From positions 5,642,001 to 5,706,000 of the forward strand of contig JASJZC010000001.1 in assembly GCA_037178855.1 (NCBI GenBank): a DNA stretch of 64,000 bases, given 5' to 3'. Position numbers and translations under genes: made by a program. Under the pieces are notes generated by a model. It was not told where the DNA came from. It searched no databases and saw only the letters and a program-made list of their open reading frames with translations. Below, piece by piece: positions 20,220-31,935 of this stretch. The number at the start of each line of letters is the position of its first letter. Within the stretch, counting starts at the first letter, position 1. Source of the stretch: Oscheius sp. JU75. Taxonomy: Eukaryota > Nematoda > Chromadorea > Rhabditida > Rhabditidae.

Positions 20220-21671
20220 ATGGACAAGGAGACGCTGAAAAAGACCTTCAAAGCAGCGGAGGCTACGGTAGCTGCATGTGAGGGGCAGCAGACGATTCTA
20301 TTGGCTCCGCAGAGGGATAGCTGGTCGCCGGTTCCGCGGGACAATTCGACAGAGACGGCCTTCAGTAACACGATGCGCAACATGACGGCCTGTTCGAGGA
20401 GTCCGGCCAAGAAGAGGACGAACTCGCCGTTCGGATCGATTCGGAACCAGAAGTCGCGGGCCAGGACCAACATCCGTCGGGCCGACACCTACAGCAAGAA
20501 GTCGCTGACGGCCGTCGACAAGCCTACCTCTGGAGTCGAGACAGCTGCCGGGATCAGTTCGAGATCTGCTAGTCGAATTAGCCAGATGGGAACGGCCATT
20601 GGAAGCAGCTCTACTACCAGCACAGCTCGTGAAGTCAGCGTTCGTCAAAAGAGGACCTCTACTGGAATCAATACTGCCGTCGGATCTGGCTGTCAGACGG
20701 GAAAAACGAACACCGCCCTCGGAATCAGCTCCCGTAGCAATTCGCGTGAAAGCAGCTGGAAGTCTGGTGGAGCGAAGACGGCTGTCGGACAGAGCTCCAG
20801 ATCTGGTAGTCTTGACAACAATCTAAGACAACCAACGTCTGGGGTGAATACTGCTGCCGGACTGAGTTCCAGATCTGGTAGTCGTGACAGCAGCGCGGGA
20901 CAGCCGACGTCTGGAGTGAACACTGCTGTCGGACTGAGCTCCAGATCGGTTAGTCGTGCCAGTCAGATGAGGATGGCTGTCGGAACCAACTCTGCCACCA
21001 GTACGGCTCGTGAAGACACCGCCAGTAAGTCTGGAAAGTGGAACACGGCCATGGGAAACAATTCCCGCAGCAACTCTCGCGGAAGCTGTATCATGTCTGG
21101 GAAAATGAAGAAAAAGAGTGTCGGGATCAGGAGCAAGGGACAGCCGACGTCTGGAGTGAGCACTGCTGCTGGACGGAGCTCGAGATTCGGAAGTCGTGCC
21201 AGTCGGAAGAAGAGTACGGATGTGGGAACGAGAGCCAGATCTGCTAGTCGGGACAGCAACAAACCCACGACTGGAGTCGACACGGCCGTCGGAATCTGCT
21301 CCAGAAGCAACTCTCAAGTCAGCACGGCTCGTGAGCAGATCTCCTCCCGTCACGACAGTCCGCCGCCTCTGAAGACCATCCAGACCTCGATGTCCAGTAC
21401 TCCAGTCACCTCAACGCTCTCAACTGCCAGAGAGATCCCCATCGACATTGCTTGGTCAACCCCGAGTCGTCTTGGCAACACGACGACGAGCTCGACGGTC
21501 ACGTCCAAGGAGCCGCTGGCTGTGGAGAAATTGAGCGATGGACGAATCAAGTTGACGATGATGATGGAGATCACTGCACCGTCTGGAAGAATCAGAATCG
21601 CTGCTCGGGCTCCGGAAGGAACCAAAGTCAAGATGGTCACCGTCAACGGAACCATGATCTACAGCGCCTAG
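20220..21671 (+). CDS. Intronless Ser/Thr/Arg-rich tandem-repeat protein
   Basis: This 483-aa single-exon frame runs from ATG 20220 to TAG 21671. I do not recognise it. After about 100 residues, most of it is an irregular repeat built on PTSGVNTAAGLSSRSGSR-like units, roughly 10 copies, alternating with TSTAREV-type segments. The DNA repeats are diverged but clearly related. The non-repetitive start (MDKETLKKTFKAAEATV) may form a helix. The last 60 residues (VEKLSDGRIKLTMMMEITA... IYSA) look like a small beta-rich domain. The protein is very basic and low in aromatic residues, resembling RS-rich or sperm-type disordered proteins. Unlike every neighbour it has no introns, so a retrocopy or a germline-specific gene is possible. 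Confidence 0.65.
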   Translation: MDKETLKKTFKAAEATVAACEGQQTILLAPQRDSWSPVPRDNSTETAFSNTMRNMTACSRSPAKKRTNSPFGSIRNQKSRARTNIRRADTYSKKSLTAVDKPTSGVETAAGISSRSASRISQMGTAIGSSSTTSTAREVSVRQKRTSTGINTAVGSGCQTGKTNTALGISSRSNSRESSWKSGGAKTAVGQSSRSGSLDNNLRQPTSGVNTAAGLSSRSGSRDSSAGQPTSGVNTAVGLSSRSVSRASQMRMAVGTNSATSTAREDTASKSGKWNTAMGNNSRSNSRGSCIMSGKMKKKSVGIRSKGQPTSGVSTAAGRSSRFGSRASRKKSTDVGTRARSASRDSNKPTTGVDTAVGICSRSNSQVSTAREQISSRHDSPPPLKTIQTSMSSTPVTSTLSTAREIPIDIAWSTPSRLGNTTTSSTVTSKEPLAVEKLSDGRIKLTMMMEITAPSGRIRIAARAPEGTKVKMVTVNGTMIYSA

Positions 21672-22353
21672 GACACCCAAAAAAAACTACAGAGGTGCTT
21701 CCTTACTGTCTCTATTACCAATAAACTCATTGGCATGTCCCCTTCTTTTGTTATCGGGATACCCAAAAAGGACTTTTTGCGGCACTGGGTGAGAAACTTT
21801 GATAGAGGAGAGCATGGACATTGACAAGAGTCTCTGGATGGAAAACGTGGACAAAAGTCTCTGTTGTTTCTCGTCTCAAACCAACTTTTCGGGTCCTGTA
21901 CCGGATAGGAGACCATGGTTGCTGAAGGCAGCACCCGTTGTTGCACCAGCAGTTTGGGGCCATGTAGTTGTCCAGTAGAGACGGATCTGAAGCTTCGTTA
22001 CTAGCCAAAAGAGACTGGCTCACTTTCGCAGCTCATGCTTTTCTCCTTCCACAAACAGGCTGTCCTTCGACTTTTTCAGCATTCTAGGGGTCTGCCTGGA
22101 TTGATTGGGAGACGAAGTTTCAGAGTAGCGAATCGTCACTCTTCTCCAGGTGTCACTCGAGCTTTCTGAACAGAGATTGTGAGATCTTCTTCTCTCTTAG
22201 CTATAGGCCAAAGTCACTTGAGGCTGCATATGGACAGGAAAACCGACCTGGCGAGGAATCAGTCAACTGCTTCGGCACGATGACTCTTGGATGAAGGAAT
22301 GTGGGCTGGACTTTGTGTGGCTGCGACTTTGGATAGCTCTAGACAGATCTCGT
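21672..22353. other. Intergenic, repeat protein to ankyrin gene
   Basis: No supported gene. Minus-strand open frames at 21668-22023 have weakly protein-like stretches but no phase-compatible splice sites that I could link to neighbours. Confidence 0.4.
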
Positions 22354-24919
22354 CTATGCAAAAATTTGAGAACTCACATAGAGGATAGAGTTGGCAATTG
22401 CTGGATCATATTCTTTTGCTGCTTTCACTTGGTTCTTATAAGGCTTCTTCTCAACTCCACCGGTATACCAATCGTAGAAGTTGGTCACAAGGAAAGATTG
22501 AGCTTCAGTTGCCAGTGCTCGGACGACTTCCATGACAGTGTCATCATTGCTGCTCTTCTTCGGGAAGAGAGCCCTCTCCTGATAGAGAAGATCCTCCACA
22601 GTCACGAATTTCTGAATAGGAAGTGACTGTCTCCCTGTCTCTTACCCTGTAATTCCTCCCATGCATTGGATAGGTATGCATTCGAGTCTCTCTCCATTGT
22701 CTAGCCTCTACTGGAGGCAGTTCAACCGGTTTGTCGGCGAATAACTTCTTTGAGAGCAACTTGCTGGGAAAGACCTTCTTCAAGGTGTTGGAACTGCCGC
22801 TAAAGTTCAGGTCGAGTCTTCCCGGACGGAAGCAGTGCAGAGCCGATCGGATTGTGTCGCTCGATTCACCTGGAACAAAATGGTAAGTCAATTACTAAAA
22901 TTTCTCCAAGACAAGTTTGGCTGATGCTCCGTCGGGGCGCCTGACAGGTACACAAAGTATCTGTGACAAATTGGCAAATAGGACTTTAGACACACACACA
23001 CACACGCACAATGTCTCAAACCCATACCTCCATTGGAAATGTAGTAGTCAAAAGCCGTCATCTTCTGCTGATTCAAGTAGACTGTCGAGGCTCCCCTGTC
23101 CAGAAGATACGTAATTACGTCAGACTGACTGAACCAACTTGCTTTCTTCAATGGAACTCTTCCTACCCTAAAAGAGCAGCAATTTGCAGAGAAGAGAGTC
23201 CGAGTTTTTCATCGCCTTCGTCGAGAAACTGCCCATCCGCCGCTAAACATCGGACGGCATTAATGTTTCCGATGGCTACGGAAAAATGAAGAGGGGAGTA
23301 GCCGGAAGGGAGACGAAGTTTCCTCTGCTGTAATAGTTCTTCCTTGTCGAAATCGTCCTCCATCAATGACTGGCGGATGTCTTTCCTCTCTGGAAGGTCA
23401 GATTTGTAAGAGGGCCGATTTTAAAACTTGGCGGAAAGTTGGATACTCTAACAAATTTAAGTTCTCTAGATTCTGTTATTGTTTTTAGACCCAAGAAAAT
23501 ATTGTCTACAGAATTGTAGCCCAGATCAAACTCTAGAACTTTGGGAAACATGTGCTAGCTGGAAAATGACATCTAGTACCCAAAAAAGACATTAAAAATT
23601 CCATCTACCTGTCCTGTTCCCTAGTGACCGTTCATAGAACAACTTTTCCGCATCCTTTCTCTTTAAAAACAGTGCCAGTTCTTGAGCTGTCCTCTTCAAG
23701 AATGTCCTACAAACTAGCTTTGAGACATCATAAGCCTACTTTTTCCCATAATCTGCTCCCTTATCCAGCAGAGTTATGAGCATGCTTCGACTAGAAAACA
23801 TGACTCCTAAAGAGAGCGCAGATAAACCGTGCAGATTGCTCATGATGGCATCGACGGAGGCTCCTCTAAATGGACGATAAAAACAGTTAAAAGGCGGCAT
23901 ACTTCGAAATGAGGTAGACGGAAATAGGCGAGAAGTTCCTAAAGACGGATGTGATCAACGGGGTCGGACAAGTGTCTTTGGACTCGGAGACTGGCACTCT
24001 CAATCCAACAAGCTTTTTGATTACTTCGAGATGACCACCAGCTGCTGCCAGGGTTAGGGCGGAGGCACCCATTCTTCTACAAAATTGACGTTGGCATGGT
24101 CATCGCTTAAAACTTACGTAAACTTCATGATGTCTGCTCCCTTCTGGAGCAAAAGATCGATAACTTCCATCTTTCCTTCTCGACAAGCGTGGAGAAAGGC
24201 AGTCATTCCTGTCCGAGAAGTCGCCTCCAGATCAGCGCCATTCTCGAGTAGGAGCAATGACAACTCCCGGTTGCCCATAAAGGCGGCAATTTGCAGTGGA
24301 GTGACCAGATCGTCATCTGTGGCATCCACAGCGACACCATTATTCAGTGATTCTGTCACTTTCCGAATGTCGTTTCTAGCAAAATGATGTTGAGCATTGA
24401 ATAGATGATCCTTGATAAAAAAAAAACCTCGCGCTGAACTCAAAAAGTATACAAGAAATTTTCTGCAACGTTGTAGCCTGAATCAAGATCTACAGCTCTG
24501 TAGAACATTACAAAGTCGAAAAAGTTAATCTTGAACTCGAAATTGTTAGTTGAAGTGGCGCAAGACTTCACCCATATCGTCTCTTCTTACCCGTCTTACC
24601 TGCCAACTCGTTTTTAGAGGAGCCGAGGTGGTACGGGCGAGAAGTGAACGCGATGAGGCGCGATCTCGCGCCGAGCCCAGTAAGGTACTAACGATATGAT
24701 TTTATTTTTCGAATTTGTGATGTTTTCCAAAATTGTAGAGCAAATCAAGAGCTACAAATTTGTAGAACACGCCAACGTTCAAAGTTTACTTTCTGAATCA
24801 GAACAATGGCTATGACGCGACGGGATTTCTTCTATTTAGTACCTGTAGCAAGCATCCAACAGTTCTATTTTAGGAACATCACTGTCATCGTGCCAGGTGG
24901 CCGCCGATCCAGCTGACAT
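22354..24919 (-). CDS. Ankyrin-repeat protein
   Basis: Nine exons (24843-24919, 24118-24375, 23903-24076, 23740-23865, 23609-23706, 23167-23389, 23028-23128, 22646-22869, 22354-22611) give 512 aa with consistent phase. At least six ankyrin repeats are visible, for example VTPLQIAAFMGNRELSLLLL, MTAFLHACREGKMEVIDLLL, ASALTLAAAGGHLEVIKKLV and GYSPLHFSVAIGNINAVRCL. The intron between exons 6 and 7 is only 38 nt; splicing it joins SSLQIAALLG to QSDVITYLLDRGAS and rebuilds a repeat. The C-terminal 160 residues lack repeats and match nothing I know. The last exon has a good donor (GTGAGT at 22377) before its stop, so the gene may continue toward the SAM-like exons at 19762-20024. Intron 1 carries two hairpin repeats. 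Confidence 0.85.
23500..23551. repeat. Intronic hairpin repeat, ankyrin gene intron 5
   Basis: TGTCTACAGAATTGTAG with the diverged arm CTCTAGAACTTTGGGAAACA. A decayed member of the family. Confidence 0.6.
24460..24508. repeat. Intronic hairpin repeat, ankyrin gene intron 1 (copy 1)
   Basis: TTCTGCAACGTTGTAG pairs with CTACAGCTCTGTAGAA across an 18-nt loop containing AATCAAGAT. Confidence 0.75.
24719..24770. repeat. Intronic hairpin repeat, ankyrin gene intron 1 (copy 2)
   Basis: GTTTTCCAAAATTGTAG pairs with CTACAAATTTGTAGAACAC. This second copy in the same intron lies 260 bp from the first. Confidence 0.7.
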
Positions 24920-25497
24920 GGTATACTGTCTCAAAAAGGCTTCATAAGAATCACAAATAGATGATGAGCAAGAATATGTACGACAGAAGACGGGTAGACA
25001 AAATTAGCAGGAAAGAGAGATAGAGATCGATGACGGGAACCGGACTGTGGGGGCAGTCCGTGGGGCAACCCCCACGTGAGAAAGCACTGAATGGTCAACC
25101 GAAGAAGGTTTGACCAGTGATGGGTCGGAGTGTCTGAGGCGGAATGATATCGGTGGCGTCGTGATGAACGAATCGAGAGGTTGCCGGAGAAGAGAGTTCT
25201 CTGAAACGGACGTCTGTTAAAAAATCGTAGACCTTAAACTTAGTTTCTGTGGAACCCATCAATAGTGCCTCCGAGAGTTTCAGAAGTAAACAAAAACTTT
25301 GCCTAGATTGGGGATCGAACCCGCACTGTTGTGTTTTGCTGTCGGAGCGCTAACTGACTGAGCCATTCGGGAAAGCTTGGCGCCGCCACTCGGAAAAGAG
25401 ATGAGCAATGATAAGAGGCAAATAGACTGATACAATCTTGAAATTCCCGGAATTCAATGCGTTGATGGGTCCCACCGCTAACATTTTCTAAATCGCG
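24920..25497. other. Intergenic, ankyrin gene to LEV-10-like gene
   Basis: No gene seen. The segment contains a tRNA-like element (25298-25372, minus strand) and the presumed 3' UTR of the LEV-10-like gene. Confidence 0.5.
25298..25372 (-). repeat. tRNA-like element, intergenic
   Basis: On the minus strand, GAATGGCTCAGTCAGTTAGC is a near-perfect box A region and GCGGGTTCGATCCCC a near-perfect box B. The anticodon stem does not pair, so it is a tRNA-derived SINE head or pseudogene. Confidence 0.6.
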
Positions 25498-28400
25498 TTA
25501 AACATACGCCTCATTGTGAATATGACTTGTCTTGGGCTGATGTGACCTATAAGGCTGTCTTGCTCTGCGTCTGCCATTGCTCTGCTCGGCCATCTTCTTC
25601 CTCTCCAGTTTTTTCTTGAAAAGGTAACAGAAGAAAAGAACAATGAACAAAAAGAGTCCGCCACAAAAGACCCCCGCAACCACGATGGTTCGATCCGTAG
25701 AATTCTGCTTCATTTCACCTAAATATGAATTTCACTCCCGTACCATCTCGTAAGGGTTAGAAGCAAGAGGATCAGGAAGCCACACAGCAGTCTCTCTTTA
25801 TTAGAACAGGGCAGATATGTACAGTAACCCGTAGAGAAGCGGGGACGACGAGGAGACCGAGGAGGAGAAGAAGAGAGCCAGTCGGCGTGCAGGGGCAGCA
25901 CCTGGGACACATGCGGTTAGGTTTCTCGGCCAGAAAAAGCGGTAAGAGCAGCCTTGGCAGAGGAATTGGGACTCGACTTACAGTGTCCTTCATCGGTATC
26001 GTCATGCAGACCACAGTTAGGATCTCCGTTACAGCGAAGCTGAGAACTGATGCAGAGTTGACTGTAGGTGCAGAGATACTGATGGGCTCCACCGCAGTCC
26101 GCTATATCTAGACGGTACGGGTTAGACGTAAGTTATCAAAATATCAAAATATCTATCAAAATGCAAAGCCCATATCAAAATATATAACCTTATAGAACGT
26201 CGCTAAACTGAAAACTATTATGGTTCGAAATGCTCGCGAAGGTAAGTCACGGATCTTTTCTGATGTGACGCGCAACTCTGACATGCTTCTTTTCATCCAA
26301 AACAGCATTTTTAATCTTTGTGATAATCTGCAAAGTTGTAGCTATTGATCAGATGTACAACTTTGCACAACAGTTTTGAGCAAATATGAGTTCATCTACC
26401 CAAAAAGTACCTTTCACATGGCGAACTTCAGTCCAGGTCAGATTGAAGCCTTCCAGTCCGTTCACTTTGTCCGGACTTGTCAGGAAACTGATTCTGACCG
26501 TGCTATTCTTTGTCACCAAGGGAGTGAAAAAGCTCTGCTCGGTCCCACAATACTCGTTTCTTGGAGCTCCTCGGACTCTAAGGACAGCTTTTTGACAGCT
26601 GGCCGAAGTCGTGGTCATCGAGCCTTCGATGTTCAGCTTTACCATGGTCAAGAGGATCTGAAGATTTTGTTAGAAAACAAGAGAAATTGAACTAACCTGG
26701 TAGCCAGGACGGGCTTCGATCTCCCAATCGCAATGAACGTCCTTGTTGTACTTTATCGGAAAGTTGGGCGAATGAACGTAGCCAGTTGGATTGGATTCCG
26801 AAGCGACTATGCGTCTGCCACAGCGGAGATGACCGTCAGTTCGGGTCTCACTTCTCTCTGAGCAAGTAAATCAGTAAACTTTTCGATGACACTTGCCAAC
26901 AGAAGGGATATCCTCAGCTGGAGCCTTCCTGATCTCATAGAGAGCCTTGAAGCCATTCCCAGTACCCGAACTGTCGCTGGAAAAGACGACTCGCATCGAG
27001 TGTGCCCCAAAGGCCGAGACTGTCGGTCCGGGGAACGTATCGGAACAGTATCTCTCTTGCAATTTGAGAGTCTCGCGACCATTAGAATCAAAGAAGACGT
27101 CGTAGATCTCGAGCCAGTCCTTGCATCTAAAAATTACGTTCAATGGTATCGCGTTCCAGCAAGCTGACTTGTCTTCCGCCTGCTCCCCATACAAGGCAAA
27201 CTGCTCAAAATGGACCAGAATCTGCTGCCCGGGCTGCCCTTCAATGTAGTAGGTACAATTTGTGTCCAGGGGATACTGAAACTCATACTTTGAAATAACA
27301 GAAAGTAAACGAACATTGGCAGGATAACGAGGACTGTTGAAGAAGCCTATGGGACTTCTGAACCGGAACTGGCACTCATTTGAGGTGCCCATCGGCTCGC
27401 CGAGTATCCCAAAGTCAGTCTTGAACTCGATGCGAGCCTTGAATCCGATAGGTGTCTGGTCGTCTGGCTCGACCTTGTCATCCGTTCCGAACTGGATGAC
27501 CATTCGAGGTCCAGAGCTGAAGTAGGGACCGAGCACGGGGCTGCCTGAAATGAAATGTGAGTTAGTCGTTGGAGCTACATCAAAGCTGAAACATCGATCA
27601 CACTAGAGTTGCAGCTGCGAACTTGGCAATTCTAATGAACCTTTGGGAATCCGATCACAGAGAGTTATGTCAAAGTTGCTTTCGTCTGTTGTGGAAAGAG
27701 CTGCCTTCATGTTCCCTTCCCCGATAGCCAGACCGATCCAGGCATGAGGACATGTCACATCATCGTTATCCGTGGTCGAGATCCTGAAATGTCCTGGTTT
27801 CGGTTCCACTCTCTCTCAAACCCATGATTGTTGTCCTGATTTGGCGAATCGGACAAGACGGCCAGTTCTTCGAAGACGAGAATCACCTATATTGTTTCAT
27901 CTGGCTGAGAGTATGGCTCACAAACCTTTTCCAAATCCTGATCCCCTTGAAGACCGTCCAGAATGTAGCTGCAGCTGGTGTTGGTCGGATACATCTTGGG
28001 GAACTGGGGACTGTGAATGTAGTGGGTACTCTCGCGGATGCTCGTGACCCTCACATCACATTCACTTCCTCTCATGTGAGTAACTCCCTTCTCTCCACCG
28101 AGCAACTGACTGACGTCGACGAACTTGGCTGAGAATTCGAACTCGATCACGAATCTGAGAATTGCTTATTGTTCACTTTCGCTATTCAGATTTTTGTATC
28201 GGCGCTAAAGATATCAACTTTTTTTTTCATTTTTCTAGGCAAAGTGCATGAAAAAGAAAACGGTCCTAAATCCCTACCCTCTTGGCTCAGCCTTTGCCGG
28301 ATTCGTGGTATTGAAGTGGACCAGGAGGTCCGGTCCCTCACTGTACATCTCCATCCGTTGCTGCATACCACAGACTTTTCTGATGATCGGAGAGGACGGT

Positions 28401-30615
28401 GTCGCGCCATCGTAGATAGTCACCGAATCGTAGGGACAACTAAAAACGCCTTTCTGGGTTTAAATATTCACTTACTGTTCTCCTCCAAAGTAGATATCGA
28501 AATCTCTGAAAAGCAGCCTCACTCGCTGACCTTTCCTGCCCCTCAGATGATAGGAACAGTGGAAGTTTTTGGGATAAGTACCCGGATAGGTCGGAGAGTA
28601 GATTGAACCGTTTCTATAGCTATTCGACTCCAGAAGGAAATTACAAGGGCCGGGAAGTCGTTTTCCCGGACTGTATTCGTCTGAAAATGACTAGATTCAA
28701 GAAAGTTTGGCGACTAACTCTCATCGATGAAGGAATAGCGACCACTAAATCGGTAGTGTTTACTGCCGTCCCGGGAACGGGAATGAAAGACGAGTTTGAG
28801 GACGTTGTGAAGGCTGATGACTACTTGTGGAGCCACACTGCCGCAGTAGCGACCGGCCAGCGAGGCTGATAAAATGTCGGATTCGACTGATTGAAGCTCG
28901 GAGTAGATATCTACGTACTCGATGTCGCAGCTGGAAAGTTCAGGAGAGTCAGAGAATACATCACGGGAGGCAAAAATTCAAAAGTCTACGTCTCGCCCGT
29001 ACTGGCTCAACGGTCCCATTAACGACTCGACGAGACGATACGGGAGAGACAAGGTTAGCAGTCTTTACATTTCCTGTAACTTCGTTTGCACGTTTCGTGG
29101 CCTAATTTTCGGCATTACAAAGCAGTTCGTGATACGTTCTGCGACTTTATAGAGCATTCACCAGCCCCATTTGAAAAATTGAACCTACCTCTCAGAACCT
29201 CCAGCCAGCTGGAAGTATTCGAACTCGAGCCTCACTCGGGCTTTTGGTCGCGCGACAAACGAGTATACACACTGAAAAATAGTCGGATCATCTTAGATTG
29301 TAAATAAAATGGTCGAAAGAACGGCACCTGTAGGTTATTGGGTTCGGGTCCATCGCCTCCGGCCGTCTCGAGCTCGGTCGGCGTCTTTGGGAGCAGTGGG
29401 AAGGAGAACTCGCGACCCTCGTAGTTCTTCGTCTCGAACTCAACGAATTCGCGATCGCATGCTACAGAACGTCTCTTACAAACACGAGAACTTTCGGATT
29501 AGACACGACATTCAAGGCTCAAAAGCGGTGGCGGCGGTGGTCCCATCTTTTTCCCCGAAAACTGCAAAGAAAACTTACTCCTCGTACTGCAGGACACCTA
29601 TAAGTCATTTTGTATTTGGAAAAAGAGTCAGGGGGCTACCTTTGAGCCAGAAGATCATGATGAGGACAAGGAGACAGGCAATGACAATGGTGAAGAGAAG
29701 GGCAAAGAGAATGTCGCAATCGAGGGCCCGACAGGCAGCACAGTCCTCCTTGGTCTCGGCATGCTCCCATTCTAACAGATCTATTCGAGTCTCGACCACT
29801 CTTTCAAGTGTCCGATCCATATAAAAAGATGATGTCGAATCGTCACAACTGAATAGAGAGATGTTCGGAGAGCGTCGAAGGAAAGAGAGTACAGAGATAG
29901 AGTAGAACGAAGATCGCTATCGTTGTATTTCTTGAAGATGTTAGAACATGTTTGACTTTTCAACAAGTGCCACGACAGGAATAGTCGAGGTTTGAATTTT
30001 CGATTAATTCAGTCAGAAAGAATAGGTCAAGAGAGTCACAAGAAGAGATAAAATGATGTTTAAGAATCTGGTACTAAATTGATCCTCAGCTCTCTTGACT
30101 CATTGCTTCTTGGAAGTGTGCTTAGAGTTGAGGACTGGGAGTGAGAGAGACAGATCTGATTCAGTTCTCTTGACTCTTAACTTGCCACCCATATCAAATG
30201 CATTAGGCAGGTTAGAGAGTATATACTGTCCCCTAGGCTCGCTCTCAGAGTTTGGATGAAGGAGATAAAAAAGTGCAGATTAACAGTACAGACGATGAGC
30301 GGCAGGAGGGATTGATCCGGCTGAGTATCAGGAGCGCCGCCGTCCAAACAGACAGTCGAAGACAAACAAGCCATTGCGACGGAGGGACACGAGTGTGTTT
30401 CAGGAGGAGAAGAGAGTCCTGGGATTAACCGCTCTCAGTGCTGCCCATCAATAAAGGGAGCGAATCCCCGACGGGACACCTTTTCATTTTGTGGGATGGA
30501 CCACCGCCCCCAAATTGGAAGTTAAAAAAAAGTTAAAGACCTACGGAAGATGTGCTGCGTTCGTGAGAGGAGAGTCTGATGGACGAGCAGGAGAATCCAA
30601 AGGGACTTAGCCATC
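25498..30615 (-). CDS. lev-10: LEV-10-like receptor: five CUB domains, LDLa, one membrane span
   Basis: Sixteen exons give 870 aa: 30545-30615, 29338-29461, 29189-29271, 28719-28930, 28476-28680, 28278-28439, 27926-28154, 27822-27886, 27641-27783, 27315-27544, 27169-27275, 26893-27126, 26697-26850, 26411-26657, 25982-26107 and 25498-25718. A signal peptide (MAKSLWILLLVHQTLL) precedes five CUB domains (landmarks LAGRYCGS, IYSPTYPGTYPKNFHC, IHSPQFPKMYPTNTSC, FNSPRYPAN, VHSPNFPIKYNKDVHC). Next come an LDL-receptor class A module (CISSQLRCNGDPNCG...DDTDEGHC), one membrane helix (VVAGVFCGGLFLFIVLFFCYL) and a basic tail ending NEAYV, possibly PDZ-binding. This architecture matches C. elegans LEV-10, which clusters acetylcholine receptors at neuromuscular junctions. 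The ATG directly follows TATTCAG. Intron 1 houses a small membrane-protein gene. The exon 12/13 junction is least certain. Confidence 0.9.
26321..26372. repeat. Intronic hairpin repeat, LEV-10-like intron 14
   Basis: AATCTGCAAAGTTGTAG with TGTACAACTTTGCACAACA. A good family member. Confidence 0.75.
29575..29820 (-). CDS. eat-18: 67-aa single-pass membrane protein nested in LEV-10-like intron 1 (EAT-18-like)
   Basis: Two exons (29640-29820, 29575-29597) separated by a 42-nt intron encode 67 aa. The N-terminal part is acidic and may be helical (MDRTLERVVETRIDLLEWEH). It is followed by a CAAC cysteine pair, a further cysteine before the membrane, one strong membrane helix (ILFALLFTIVIACLLVLIMI) and a short tail ending LQYEE. 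The gene lies wholly within intron 1 (29462-30544) of the LEV-10-like gene on the same strand. In C. elegans, as I recall, eat-18 encodes a protein of about 71 aa with one membrane span and is nested in the lev-10 locus; it is needed for pharyngeal nicotinic receptor function with EAT-2. Size, topology and position agree here. I have not compared sequences, so the assignment rests on synteny and architecture. Confidence 0.6.
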
Positions 30616-31747
30616 TGAATAGGCCCATTTAAGTTGTTAAGCTATAAGTATATCATCTTTAATCTCTCCCAAAAGAAGAAACGACTAACCTGTCACCTGA
30701 GCCTGCGAGCCATTGGCCTCTTGCAGCCAAAAAAAAACTTCTGGAAATTAACTTCTTCAGTGGCTGGATGTCTATCAAGACTAGGAGCCTAATGAACGCC
30801 AATCGGACACAACGATTAGGGAAAGGAGGCGCGGATGGATTTGGCTCTGTTATGACAATTCCCACGAGTCCCTCTCACTCGGACGGAGAAGAGGTCCACG
30901 AGTGGAGAGAGTCCAGAGAGAAGATTTTAGGAGCCTAGGTTAGTAGCAATGGGAATCAATGTCCAGCGCACGGAGGCATATGTCTTCCTCTTCGGCTGAG
31001 ATAAAAAGTCAGTCGGCCGGAAAATGGCCAAAGGGTCAAAAGAGAGTGGAACAAATCGGTGCAAACTGGATGGAAGACCTAATGGAAAGGAGAGGGTGGT
31101 ATAAGTGGTAGGTCAGTAACAGCTGGAAAAAGAGTAAGAGAGTGATTGGATAGACAGAACAGCAAAGGTTCTAGTCTCTGGGTAACTACTTTTTCTGAAA
31201 GCAGACCTGGAGTTTGATACAGCCAAAGTATGTCTTTCCCGCCACCAACGGAGAGATGAAGACCAATGATAGATAGGTGACAAAGGGACAGTGGTCCAAC
31301 AGAAGAAAGACATTATATGACAGATGGAGAGAAGAGGAAAGTCAATACAGGAAGATCGTTCAACTTATTGCAAGAGGGTATCGAATGGTATGAGGACATT
31401 CTTATGAGGCCAGGATAAGGCTTTCAGGCTCACAGAATGGTGAGCATGATTCAGTGGTACATATTGCCAGGAGAATAAAGGGCTATCGATAGGTTAAGGA
31501 AAAGACAGATTAGAAACGAAACTATTGATAGAATAGGACAGTAAGAGGCTGAAATTATTAGGTAGTAACAGGCGCGCGATTCGGAGGGGTAAGGATGACA
31601 AGTGATGGGAACCCTGTAAGTATACAATTCTAAACTTTAGAGTGGAAGAATTAAGGGTACTTTGATGAAATAAATATGTAATTTCTAATAGTCCTGGTTT
31701 TTTTTTATTGTTCTTGCAGAAACAATATAAATAGATGAAGCAACTTT

Positions 31748-31935
31748 TCTGCAAAGTTGTAGAAACTGACTTACACTCCTGACGGAGCGACCCAGTATTC
31801 TCTTGAGCTGTGAGTCTCTTCTAACCCGCCTTATCAACTCTATGCTTGGATATCACTTGGCAGAAAAGGCCACAAACAGAGTCAAATGTTATCCCAGATT
31901 AGAGTTGACTTGTGTGTCGACGCCTTTTGCCTAGT
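31748..31935 (+). repeat. Dispersed repeat family A, copy 2 (intergenic)
   Basis: Near-identical to 12036-12240, including CTCCTGACGGAGCGACCCAG and ATCACTTGGCAGAAAAGGCC. It also starts with the half hairpin TTCTGCAAAGTTGTAG. Confidence 0.8.

Noticed and set aside
25298-25372. Functional tRNA gene on the minus strand
   Set aside because: Excellent internal promoter boxes, but no anticodon stem pairing; it also shares a core with other degenerate copies.
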